Below are positions 40,902 through 49,215 of a stretch of DNA of 64,000 bases, piece after piece. The translations under genes and the position numbers were made by a program. How positions within the stretch are numbered: position 1 is the first letter of the stretch; every line of letters starts with the position of its first letter. The stretch spans positions 124,001 to 188,000 of the forward strand of contig CAKPLZ010000001.1 in the NCBI GenBank assembly GCA_934167835.1. Direction: 5' to 3'. Origin of the DNA: an uncultured Clostridia bacterium. Lineage in GTDB: Bacteria; Bacillota; Clostridia; TANB77; CAG-508. The notes under the pieces were generated by a model. That model ran no database searches. It saw only the letters and a program-made list of their open reading frames with translations, and had not been told where the DNA came from.

Positions 40902-41948
40902 TTATTTCTTTTTTCCTATATTACTAACTTTAAGTTTTAAATCTCTTAATTTATATCCACATTTCTCAAATAGAAAATATATTACGGGGTTATAAATCTT
41001 ATGCATATCCATAAATTCAACAAAATCTGCATTAAACCCTTTTTTGAATCTGTAAAGTCCCTCATTATAATGAGTTTCATCTGTTGCACATACTCCTCTA
41101 AAGTCATAACAATCCATATTTCGTTCTATTGCCTGTTTTATCATTTCCCATTGAAGTAAGTATGTTGACATTAGATTTCTGTGTTCATTTAAGCTGCCTC
41201 CATACAAATACCATTCTTTATTTCCATAGAATATATTTAATACACATGAAATTGGTTTATTTTCATATTCTGCAAAAACAAGTTTTAGATGTTTTTCATC
41301 AAAGCTATCAAAAAACTTTTCAAAGTATTCTTTTTTTCTGATGTAAAATCCATCTCTTGAGCCTGTTGTTTCTAAAATTTTTTGAAATTCATCTAAATCA
41401 CATTTTGTTCCTTCTCTTAATTTTACCCCTTTTCTTGTTGCAAGTCTTATATTATATCTTGTTTTTGAATGGAAAGAATTAAATACTTCCTCTTCTGTTT
41501 TTCCTTTTAAATCGAGCCTAAACACATATCTTGGTTGCAAAAGTGTATTTACATCTTTAATTTTTTCTTCAACTTTAAATCCGTATTTTTTAGCCATATT
41601 TTTAAAAGTTTGATTACTTGCTAAAATATCTGGATCCATTTTTAGCATAAATGCTTTATATTTCTTTGCGAGAATATCTGCTTCTTCAATTAACTTTTTA
41701 AATGTTTCTTCATCATCTATATCGCACACTGGACCTCTTGGTGAGTACATTAAACTTTGATTTATATATGGTAATTTACGTATTAAAATGCTCATACTGC
41801 CCTTAATATTTCCTTGATTATCTCGTATAATAATAACTTCATTTTGCCATTCATTTTTAATTTTAGCCCATTCTAAGCTTTGTGCATAATGACCTTTTTC
41901 ATGTTTTTCTAAAAATTCTTGGTATTCTTTCTGGTTAAAGTCTTTCAT
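40902..41948 (-). CDS. FemAB-family peptidoglycan aminoacyltransferase
   Basis: A 348-residue FemX/FemAB protein with two GNAT-like halves: FLEKHEKGHYAQSLEWAKIK, MSILIRKLPYINQSLMYSPRGPV, the joining segment SFHSKTRYNIRLATRKGV, and YDFRGVCATDETHYNEGLYRFKKGF near the C-terminus. Members transfer amino acids from aminoacyl-tRNA to lipid II to build interpeptide bridges. The lack of a long coiled coil suits FemX-like enzymes. Precedes tatD by 16 bases. Confidence 0.9.
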   Translation of the reverse strand: MKDFNQKEYQEFLEKHEKGHYAQSLEWAKIKNEWQNEVIIIRDNQGNIKGSMSILIRKLPYINQSLMYSPRGPVCDIDDEETFKKLIEEADILAKKYKAFMLKMDPDILASNQTFKNMAKKYGFKVEEKIKDVNTLLQPRYVFRLDLKGKTEEEVFNSFHSKTRYNIRLATRKGVKLREGTKCDLDEFQKILETTGSRDGFYIRKKEYFEKFFDSFDEKHLKLVFAEYENKPISCVLNIFYGNKEWYLYGGSLNEHRNLMSTYLLQWEMIKQAIERNMDCYDFRGVCATDETHYNEGLYRFKKGFNADFVEFMDMHKIYNPVIYFLFEKCGYKLRDLKLKVSNIGKKK

Positions 41949-41964
41949 TTTTACAGTTTCCTTT

Positions 41965-42732
41965 CTAAATATTAAATATCTTTTTGGCGTTTTGATATGT
42001 TACTTCTGCAATTTTTTGTACAGGTATTTGCTTAAAATCTGCAATTTTTTCGGCTGTATATTTTACATTTCTAGAATCATTTCTAGTTCCTCGAACAGGT
42101 TCTGGACTTAAATATGGTGAATCTGTTTCAATTAACATTTTTTCTATTGGAATGCTTTTTAAAAATTCCTCAGCATTTTTGGAATTTTTAAAAGTTACAG
42201 GTCCTGCAATTGATATATAAAAATCTAGCTTTAAAGCTTCTTTTGCAAGTTCAATATTTAGTGGGCAACAATGAAAAACGCCTTTATTTATGCATTTAAT
42301 CTTGTTTTTTAGTATATCTAATGTATCCATTATAGCATCTCTTGTGTGTATTACTATTGGTAAATTCATTTGGTTTGCAATTTCTATTTGCTCCATGAAA
42401 ATTTGTTTTTGCTTTTCTTTGTTCTCTTTATTCCAATAATAATCAAGCCCAATTTCTCCTATTGCAACCACTTTTTTTTCATTTGCCATTTTTATTATTT
42501 GTTCCTTATAATCAATTGGCAAGTTTTCTATATCATTTGGTGATATTCCCACTGTTGCATAAATAAAGTCATGTTTTTTTGCAATCTCTATTGCTTTTCT
42601 TGAACTTTCTAAACTATACCCTGCATTTACAACTGATGTTATACCTTCATTATATATTTTTTGAATTATTTCTTCTCTATCAATATCAAACTTTTCATCA
42701 TTATAGTGTGCATGTGAATCAAATAGTTCCAT
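41965..42732 (-). CDS. tatD: TatD family metal-dependent hydrolase
   Basis: A 255-residue TIM-barrel hydrolase: DSHAHYNDEKFDIDREE at residues 4-20 with the HxH, IGEIGLDYYWN, PIVIHTRDA, GVFHCCP, and the final LIETDSPYLSPEP and GTRNDSRNV. TatD proteins are Mg2+-dependent 3'-5' DNases or related hydrolases. The start at 42732 follows AGGAG. Probably cotranscribed with the FemAB gene. Confidence 0.95.
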   Translation of the reverse strand: MELFDSHAHYNDEKFDIDREEIIQKIYNEGITSVVNAGYSLESSRKAIEIAKKHDFIYATVGISPNDIENLPIDYKEQIIKMANEKKVVAIGEIGLDYYWNKENKEKQKQIFMEQIEIANQMNLPIVIHTRDAIMDTLDILKNKIKCINKGVFHCCPLNIELAKEALKLDFYISIAGPVTFKNSKNAEEFLKSIPIEKMLIETDSPYLSPEPVRGTRNDSRNVKYTAEKIADFKQIPVQKIAEVTYQNAKKIFNI

Positions 42733-42752
42733 AATATCTCCTCTTAAAATAT

Positions 42753-42777
42753 TAGAGACGGTTGTTTTCCGTCTCTA
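42753..42777 (-). terminator. terminator after the gene at 42799
   Basis: Nine-bp stem TAGAGACGG / CCGTCTCTA with a 7-base loop upstream of tatD. Confidence 0.75.
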
Positions 42778-42798
42778 TTATGTTTTACTTAATAAATT

Positions 42799-44076
42799 TT
42801 AAACAACATAATCATCATATACATCTTCTTCTATGTCACTATAATCCATGTCTTCATTGTAATCTGTTTCATCATATTCATCGAAATTATTATTAAATTG
42901 TTCAATTATTGAATACAATATTTTGTTTTGTTTAATATTTTCATACATTTCGTTATAATCTGCTTCTGTTAATTCATCTGATTTTATTGAAGATGATGTT
43001 TCTCTCTTATTTATTACTACATTTTGTTCACTTTCATATTTTATTTTTAGTGTTACAAAAGAATTATCCTCAACATTTACTCTTATTTTTATTGTTCCAC
43101 TATTTTTGTCTTTTTTCTCAATTGTTATAGAAAGTATTTTTTGTGCATCTTTAGTTGTTGCTGCTCTTGTATTTTTTAAAACGTTAATGTTTTTTTCTTT
43201 TCTTCCAATGTTATATTCTAAAGCATAAGCTGTATCGTTTGTAACATCTAGTGCTGCAATTTCAACCTTTACAACGCTATTTAAGAAACTTCTTGTGTAT
43301 ATTGATACATCAACATAAACTTCGTCTGTTTCATTAAGCTGCATACTTTCTTGCAAGTCAAGTAATGTTTTAGCTAATTCTTCATTTTGTAAATATTCAT
43401 TACATTGTTTTAGAATTTTCGTTTCTATTGCTATTGCTTCTTTTAGAGTCAATCTTATTGTTGATTTTCTTGTAGTTTTTCCATCAAGTTTAACAGTTTC
43501 TTGAGTGAATTCTTTTTTATCAATTTCATCTAAAAGAATATGTTTTATTTCCCTTTTTATATCTTCTACTTGTTCTACTGAAGAGTTATCGAAAATTTCT
43601 TGAACATTAATGTCTTCTAAGTTTTCACTTGGTACTTCAATATATTTTCTATATATATCTTTTAAATAGAAATATATTCTATCATCTTGAATTAGTCCAT
43701 CTACATTTAATAATTGGCTACCAAGAACTGAAGCCTTTAGATTTTCATTAATAATTCTTTTTTCTAAGTCTACTTCAGAATTCAAATTTAATTTTATTAA
43801 ACTTAAGTATGAGTTCATTGCTTCAATACTTTCATCTGTTCCTTCACATGAAGCTGTAACTTCTAAACTAACTTTTTCACTTTTTACATCATTTGAATTA
43901 TCTTTCTTAAATGCATTAAGTACTGCCTCTCTAAATATTTTTATTGGACGCCTTGTCATTATATCTGTAAGTATAATTGTGGCAACTCCTGCAATAACTA
44001 TTATGGCTAAGGCTGTTAATATTCCATTGATGATTTTTTTTCTTCTAATTCTTTTTTTTAGGCTACCTTCTTCCAT
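42799..44076 (-). CDS. membrane-anchored extracellular protein, unknown function
   Basis: A 425-residue protein: basic cytoplasmic start (KKRIRRKKI), one membrane helix at about 17-39, then a mostly beta extracellular domain of about 340 residues and a strongly acidic tail rich in Asp, Glu and Tyr (about 400-425). The layout resembles DUF6583-type Clostridia proteins, but I do not recognise motifs. It has its own promoter and terminator. No function proposed. Confidence 0.55.
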   Translation of the reverse strand: MEEGSLKKRIRRKKIINGILTALAIIVIAGVATIILTDIMTRRPIKIFREAVLNAFKKDNSNDVKSEKVSLEVTASCEGTDESIEAMNSYLSLIKLNLNSEVDLEKRIINENLKASVLGSQLLNVDGLIQDDRIYFYLKDIYRKYIEVPSENLEDINVQEIFDNSSVEQVEDIKREIKHILLDEIDKKEFTQETVKLDGKTTRKSTIRLTLKEAIAIETKILKQCNEYLQNEELAKTLLDLQESMQLNETDEVYVDVSIYTRSFLNSVVKVEIAALDVTNDTAYALEYNIGRKEKNINVLKNTRAATTKDAQKILSITIEKKDKNSGTIKIRVNVEDNSFVTLKIKYESEQNVVINKRETSSSIKSDELTEADYNEMYENIKQNKILYSIIEQFNNNFDEYDETDYNEDMDYSDIEEDVYDDYVV

Positions 44077-44105
44077 ATTATCTCCCCCCTTTAACTATTC
44101 ATAAA

Positions 44106-44135
44106 ATAATATCACACTCTTCATATAAAAGTCAA
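44106..44135 (-). promoter_or_regulatory. promoter of the gene at 42799
   Basis: -35 TTGACT (44130-44135), 18-base spacer, -10 TATTAT (44106-44111). Confidence 0.55.
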
Positions 44136-44140
44136 TGTAT

Positions 44141-44578
44141 TTACTTGATTTTTCTGTAATAAATTGTGTTTTCAAACTCTGTTCCCTTTAAATAATATAT
44201 GTTATGACTTTGTTCATTTATAACATATATATTTTTATCTTCAATAGTTCCTCCACCATAATTTAAAGACACATTATACAATTTACTTAAGTCTATTTTA
44301 TAATAGTTTGCATTATCTTTTGAACTTGCTTGTCCTCCTAAATCGATATTTGCAATAGGTGTGGTTCCAACTATTGGTATTGTTCCATTTTTACTATAAT
44401 AAACTTGCACTTTTCCTTCTAGTAATTCAATATCTGCACACATATAATTATAATCTCGTATATCTTTACCTGTATCAACATGGCTAATTGCTATACCTGT
44501 TAGTATTGCTATAATAATTATTGTTAAAAGCAAAATTACTAATGTTACTCCTTTTGAATTTTTTAGGGTGTTCTTCAT
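44141..44578 (-). CDS. type IV pilin-like protein
   Basis: A 145-residue prepilin: short basic leader ending SKG, then the hydrophobic helix VTLVILLLTIIIIAILTG, then a small globular domain with DYNYMCADIELLEGKVQVYY. Cleavage is expected after the Gly. The mature position 5 is Ile, not the Glu needed for ordinary pilus assembly, as in some minor pilins. No assembly ATPase, prepilin peptidase or platform gene is nearby. Confidence 0.75.
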   Translation of the reverse strand: MKNTLKNSKGVTLVILLLTIIIIAILTGIAISHVDTGKDIRDYNYMCADIELLEGKVQVYYSKNGTIPIVGTTPIANIDLGGQASSKDNANYYKIDLSKLYNVSLNYGGGTIEDKNIYVINEQSHNIYYLKGTEFENTIYYRKIK

Positions 44579-44631
44579 TTGTATCCTCCTTAAACTTTAT
44601 ATAATAATTTTTACACTTAATTTATAAAAAG

Positions 44632-45249
44632 TCAAGTATTTTTCTGCTTTTCAATTAAGTTTCTTATTCTTTTTTTCATTTTTGTTCTTTTATTCTCTTG
44701 TCTTACTATTATGTATAAATACAGCAATATTAACAATACACCAATATTGTGAAAAACAATTGTTATTATTATACTAATTATTGCTAGTATTATGAGCAGT
44801 ATATTCGCAATTTTATTTGTTATATTATCAGCCACAGCACTTCCCAATCTTATTGATATGTAAGATTTTAATATTCGTCCTCCATCTAGTGGATATATTG
44901 GTAATAGATTACATATTGCTAATACCAAGTTTGTGTTTACTATAATCTGACTTTTATCAATATTAATAGTCATAAAAGCCAATGCAATTATAATATTTAT
45001 TACAGGACCTGCTAGTGCTATTAGTATTTTATTTTTTTCTGTATTTTCAAAACTTTCAAAAGCAATACCTATCCCAAACGGCTGTATTTCAAGTACTTTA
45101 GGCTTTAATTTTAATATGATTCCCATTATTGCATGTGCACATTCATGTATTAAAGCAAATCCCATAAGCCACGCATATATTTCTATTTGTTTTGTGAGTA
45201 TAAACAATATAATTACTACAAAGATTTGTATATTTATCCTTATTAGCAA
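44632..45249 (-). CDS. spoIVFB: SpoIVFB-like intramembrane metalloprotease
   Basis: A 205-residue polytopic M50 protease: zinc site HECAH near residue 35, LLPIYPLDGGRIL near 120, and six or so helices. SpoIVFB cleaves pro-sigma-K in the outer forespore membrane. It lies 12 bases after a SpoIVFA-like M23 gene, the standard spoIVFA-spoIVFB order. Lacks the CBS domain of some M50 members. Contrast with rseP at 25446, which carries a frameshift in the matching LDGG motif; this one has none. Confidence 0.88.
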   Translation of the reverse strand: MLIRINIQIFVVIILFILTKQIEIYAWLMGFALIHECAHAIMGIILKLKPKVLEIQPFGIGIAFESFENTEKNKILIALAGPVINIIIALAFMTINIDKSQIIVNTNLVLAICNLLPIYPLDGGRILKSYISIRLGSAVADNITNKIANILLIILAIISIIITIVFHNIGVLLILLYLYIIVRQENKRTKMKKRIRNLIEKQKNT

Positions 45250-45261
45250 TTTCTCATCTCC

Positions 45262-46152
45262 TTAAAATTGCAAAACTAAATCTGGGTCTATAAGTTCTCC
45301 GTTTCTTAATATTTCAAAATGCAAATGGGGGCCTGTGGCATTTCCTGTGGCACCCACCTCAGCTATTGTCTGGCCTTGAACTACGTTTTCTCCCTCGGTA
45401 ACGCATAATTTACTGCAATGTGCATATAATGTTTCTATTTCACCATTTTTTATTATTATATGATTTCCATATCCACCATTTCCTGATGATTCAATTACTA
45501 TGCCATCCATTGCCGCTTTTACTTCTGTTCCAGTTATTCTCGCAATATCTATGCCTGTGTGAAATTTTGAAACAATTGGATTATCTGATTCTCTTGTTCC
45601 AAATCTTGAAGTAATTTCACCTGTTAGTGGTTTTATAATTGATATATTAGTTCTAACAAATAATGCATTTTTTTCCATTTCAGACATATTATTAAATTTT
45701 TCTTGCTCTTCTATTTCCTCTTGAGTATCTTCTGTTGCAGGTTTTGTGCTATTATTTTTTTCTGTTTCCTCATTAGCAATATATGCTGCAGATAGTGTTT
45801 CTTCTTTAAACTCACTTTCTGATTTATTCTCTTCATTTTGTTCCTTTTGGCTAAAATAGTTTATGCCTTTATTATATAATTCCTGTACATTTAAATCATA
45901 TTCTAATATATCAGAGATTTTATTTAATACATCTTGCGGTACTAAATTGGGAACATTTTTGGCACATATAAAAGCAACATACAAAATTGCACAAATGATA
46001 AATTGAGCGATAAGTTTTTTTCTAAAACTACCTGAATTATTGCTCTCTACATTTACTGTTGCGCTTCTATTAGTTTCTTTTTGCATCTTTCTTCTTGCAT
46101 ACAATTCTTCTGCTCTTCTTATTCTTTCATCTTGACTTAATACCCTTTCCAT
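45262..46152 (-). CDS. spoIVFA: SpoIVFA-like M23 peptidase-domain protein
   Basis: A 296-residue membrane protein with a cytoplasmic start (ERIRRAEELYARRKMQK), one helix at about 49-65, a charged linker and a C-terminal LytM/M23 domain: GEITSRFGTRES, HTGIDIA, GNHIIIKNGEIETLYAHCS, GPHLHFEILRNG. All four usual zinc and catalytic positions look present, whereas B. subtilis SpoIVFA is degenerate. With the adjacent SpoIVFB it fits the sigma-K activation complex; a SpoIIQ-like role is possible. Confidence 0.85.
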   Translation of the reverse strand: MERVLSQDERIRRAEELYARRKMQKETNRSATVNVESNNSGSFRKKLIAQFIICAILYVAFICAKNVPNLVPQDVLNKISDILEYDLNVQELYNKGINYFSQKEQNEENKSESEFKEETLSAAYIANEETEKNNSTKPATEDTQEEIEEQEKFNNMSEMEKNALFVRTNISIIKPLTGEITSRFGTRESDNPIVSKFHTGIDIARITGTEVKAAMDGIVIESSGNGGYGNHIIIKNGEIETLYAHCSKLCVTEGENVVQGQTIAEVGATGNATGPHLHFEILRNGELIDPDLVLQF

Positions 46153-46161
46153 AAAAAAACA

Positions 46162-46212
46162 CCTCTTATTTTCTAGAATACATTTTGTACAATATATTCT
46201 AAAAATAAGGGG
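46162..46212. repeat. long inverted repeat between two minus-strand genes
   Basis: About 18 bp, one bulge (CCTCTTATTTTCTAGAATA against TATTCTAAAAATAAGGGG). It covers the leader of the SpoIVFA-like gene; could end transcription of the gene upstream. Confidence 0.6.
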
Positions 46213-46226
46213 ATTAGAACTTGTAT

Positions 46227-46568
46227 TTATATTATAGCAAATATAACATCTATTACAATAATGCTTGCAAGTATTGCAGTTATCATTTTTAATTTTTTAT
46301 ACTTTAATTCTATCTGTTTTATTGAATAGCTTTTATGCTCCTTTTCTTTTTCAACTTTTGATAGGAAGTTGCTTACTACCATTTCCGCTTCTTTAATAAT
46401 ATAATCTTCATTTTTTACTCCACTGCACTTTACTTCTTCTTTTCCTTGATTTATATGCTCTAAGGATTTGATTTTTTTATTGCTTTTTAAAATCACAAAA
46501 GCTTCATCTACTATATTTGATGGTAAATCCTTAAGAACAATTATATTTTTCATAGATTCTGGTTTCAT
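46227..46568 (-). CDS. small tail-anchored protein, unknown
   Basis: A 113-residue protein: an N-terminal segment (NIIVLKDLPSNIVDEAFVILK), a charged helical middle, and a C-terminal membrane helix (ITAILASIIVIDVIFAII). I do not recognise a family. It lies between spoIIE and the SpoIVFA-like gene, so a role in sporulation or envelope is a guess from context only. Confidence 0.5.
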   Translation of the reverse strand: MKPESMKNIIVLKDLPSNIVDEAFVILKSNKKIKSLEHINQGKEEVKCSGVKNEDYIIKEAEMVVSNFLSKVEKEKEHKSYSIKQIELKYKKLKMITAILASIIVIDVIFAII

Positions 46569-46616
46569 AAATTACCTCCAGTAAAATCTTTTCCATTTTT
46601 TCCGTTTTTATACATT

Positions 46617-46859
46617 TTATTTAGGTGGAGCAATAATAATTCTAATATCATCTACCATATAGTTTTTTTTAGCAATCAATTCTGAAAAACCTGCAACATC
46701 ATTTGTTACTACCATTGTTTTACACTCTTTTTTTATTAATTCTTTTATTACATTATCCGTTTTTTCCAAATCTTCTATTTTGTATGTTTCAGCTCCTAAA
46801 AGCTCAAAAAGTCTAAAGCTTTTTTCATCTTTAGCGGATTTCAAAAAAGATATTTTCAT
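46617..46859 (-). CDS. small soluble protein, unknown
   Basis: An 80-residue alpha/beta protein (FLKSAKDEKSFRLFELLGAETYKI, then MVVTNDVAGFSE, ending DIRIIIAPPK). The alternation suggests a small Rossmann-like or V-ATPase-F-like fold, with no firm family. It follows spoIIE and its terminator. No function proposed. Confidence 0.5.
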   Translation of the reverse strand: MKISFLKSAKDEKSFRLFELLGAETYKIEDLEKTDNVIKELIKKECKTMVVTNDVAGFSELIAKKNYMVDDIRIIIAPPK

Positions 46860-46864
46860 AAAAA

Positions 46865-46898
46865 ATCACCACTAATATTTTTATCTATTAGTAGTGAT
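46865..46898 (-). terminator. terminator after spoIIE
   Basis: Twelve-bp stem ATCACCACTAAT / ATTAGTAGTGAT with one wobble and T-run on the minus strand. Confidence 0.75.
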
Positions 46899-46904
46899 TT
46901 ATAC

Positions 46905-49088
46905 TTAAATTTTCTTGATTTTTGATACTATAATTGTCATATCGTCTTTTGCAATTCCATAACCATTATCTATTGCTTCTTGCATAATTATATCTGCTAT
47001 TTTTTGAACATCTTCTGTTTCAATGTTTTCTAATATTTCCTTTAGCCATAATTCCTTATTTTTATATTCTGTATTTGATTCAATTATACCGTCACTGCAC
47101 ATTACTATTATATCGTTATCTTGTAAGTCTTTATCATATACTACAAGGTCTAACTTGTCAAACACTCCTGCTGGGAATGATATTGCTTTTACAACCTCAA
47201 CTCTTTTCCCTGTTTTTATGAATGTTGGGCATGCACCGTTTTTTACAAATTCTATGTTTCCATTGCTTAAATTAAATATTGATATATCTATTGTAGCATA
47301 AGTTTCGTCATTTGAATTTAAATTCACTGCTGAATTTATTAACCCTATTGATACATCATTATCAAATCCAGTTGTAAGAAGCCTTTTTAGCATTTGAATT
47401 ACTGTGCTACTACTTTTTTGTGCTTCTGGTCCAGACCCCATTCCATCACTAATAGCTATCATATATTTCCCATCATGCAATTTTGTTCTTATATTACTGT
47501 CTCCTGATATTTCACTTTTATTCTTTGTTGCAGTTGCAGCTCCAATTGATAACTTAAATTGGGGTTCTTCTTTTTTTACTTTTTCCTCTGTTTTTAAGTC
47601 ATCTGCTAATGTAGAAATCACTTTTGAAACTCCACCTAATTGTGTTGCAAGAACCTTTTTATTATTTGCCTCTTTGTGTTTCCATAAAGTGTTTAATTTA
47701 TTTATTCTATATGTACTATTTATTATTTTTATAATTGGCTCAAGCATTTCAAAAATGTTATCTTTTACCATTTTATAATCATTTACATTTTCCAAAATTC
47801 GAATTAATTCATCTTGGTTGATTTCATTTTTTTCCTCTAATATATCATAGCATCTATTCAATATTTCTTCATCATTTAATAAAATATCCTCATATAAAGG
47901 ATTATCTTGTATGTCGTCTAAATTGTTCATTACTTCATCTTTAAAAGTTTTTTTGCTTTCATCCTCAATTGATTCATCTAATGTATCTTTAGCTGATTCA
48001 TTATAACTTCTTGCCATTTGTAATATTGTTTCTGATACGCTATTTAGCTTGCTTGCCGTTTTTTTCTTTTCCTCAATTACTCCTGCTGTTGTTGGTAAGC
48101 ATTTTGTTGTATTTATAATCTCAGTAATATCAATATTTACTTCTTTTGGTATTACAAGTAAGCCTAGTGATGCGATTAGTATTTCTCTTATTGTAATAAT
48201 AGGAACTGTGTTTCCATTGGTAACATACGTAAGAATAGCATTTCCTACACAAAATCCAATAATTACTCCAATTTTTCCAAGTTTATTTAATATACCCGCA
48301 ATCATTCCTGATATTGCATAAGATGCTACTAATATTGGGCTTGTAGAATTTATAATTCCAAGTACCATTCCTATAGTAATTCCGGCCGTACCTCCAACTA
48401 ACATTCCGTTTTTCCATCCTAAGAATAATACTAACATAACGCTAAATATATTTGTAATTGATAATCCAAAGATGTGTAATTTACTAAATGCGCATAAAGC
48501 TATTGAGATTATTAGGCTTGCTCCCATAACTTCTTCTATTGCAAAAGCTTTTTTATTTCCATATTCAGTGATTACTATTATTGAATTTGCAAATATTTTA
48601 TAAAAAATGTATGTAATTATTCCCATTGCAATGCTTGATATTAAATCATATACTAAAAAAACTCCAAAGAACATTTTACTTGCTTGAACAGCAAATGCTG
48701 ATATTGCTACATATATTCCAAGTTTTTGTTTTTCATTTTTATCTGGTTCTTGAATTTTAGGTCTAAAAATCAAAATCATTACAATAAATAGCAAAGAACT
48801 TAAAAGAAATGTTAAAACTCCACTAATTCCAAAACCAATTGCTGTTCCTATTAATACTGCTACGCCTAATATTCCTACCGGAATTTTATTGCTACATGCT
48901 GCAGCAAATATTGCTAGTCCAAATGGTGCAATTTCCTTATTAAAGCCTACCATTGATACTAAAAAAGCCACACAATATAAAACAATATCATTAATTTTCA
49001 AAAGACTTTTTATATCAATTTTTCTCTTTACTTTTTCTTCCTGTTCAAAAGTTTTATTATTTATATTTTGGAACATTTGAGTTTTCAT
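46905..49088 (-). CDS. spoIIE: stage II sporulation protein E
   Basis: A 727-residue SpoIIE: about ten N-terminal membrane helices (residues 30-320), a central regulatory region, and a C-terminal PP2C-type phosphatase with ISDGMGSGPEAQKSS near 530, FVKNGACPTFI and IVMCSDGIIESN. It dephosphorylates SpoIIAA to release sigma-F in the forespore. B. subtilis SpoIIE is 827 residues, so this one is shorter. Intact, with no CGG over 2.2 kb. Confidence 0.95.
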   Translation of the reverse strand: MKTQMFQNINNKTFEQEEKVKRKIDIKSLLKINDIVLYCVAFLVSMVGFNKEIAPFGLAIFAAACSNKIPVGILGVAVLIGTAIGFGISGVLTFLLSSLLFIVMILIFRPKIQEPDKNEKQKLGIYVAISAFAVQASKMFFGVFLVYDLISSIAMGIITYIFYKIFANSIIVITEYGNKKAFAIEEVMGASLIISIALCAFSKLHIFGLSITNIFSVMLVLFLGWKNGMLVGGTAGITIGMVLGIINSTSPILVASYAISGMIAGILNKLGKIGVIIGFCVGNAILTYVTNGNTVPIITIREILIASLGLLVIPKEVNIDITEIINTTKCLPTTAGVIEEKKKTASKLNSVSETILQMARSYNESAKDTLDESIEDESKKTFKDEVMNNLDDIQDNPLYEDILLNDEEILNRCYDILEEKNEINQDELIRILENVNDYKMVKDNIFEMLEPIIKIINSTYRINKLNTLWKHKEANNKKVLATQLGGVSKVISTLADDLKTEEKVKKEEPQFKLSIGAATATKNKSEISGDSNIRTKLHDGKYMIAISDGMGSGPEAQKSSSTVIQMLKRLLTTGFDNDVSIGLINSAVNLNSNDETYATIDISIFNLSNGNIEFVKNGACPTFIKTGKRVEVVKAISFPAGVFDKLDLVVYDKDLQDNDIIVMCSDGIIESNTEYKNKELWLKEILENIETEDVQKIADIIMQEAIDNGYGIAKDDMTIIVSKIKKI

Positions 49089-49181
49089 CCTTTCTAGTTT
49101 TTGTTTTATTATACTACTTTTATTTTGATTATTTTGTCATAATTAGTAAGCTAGTCCAAAAAGTTTTTTACATTGTTCAAC

Positions 49182-49209
49182 AAAATGGGTGCATTCATAC
49201 ACCCATTTT
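49182..49209 (-). terminator. terminator of gdpP
   Basis: Ten-bp stem AAAATGGGTG / CACCCATTTT with an 8-base loop, just after the shifted-frame stop of gdpP. Confidence 0.85.
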
Positions 49210-49215
49210 CTTTAG

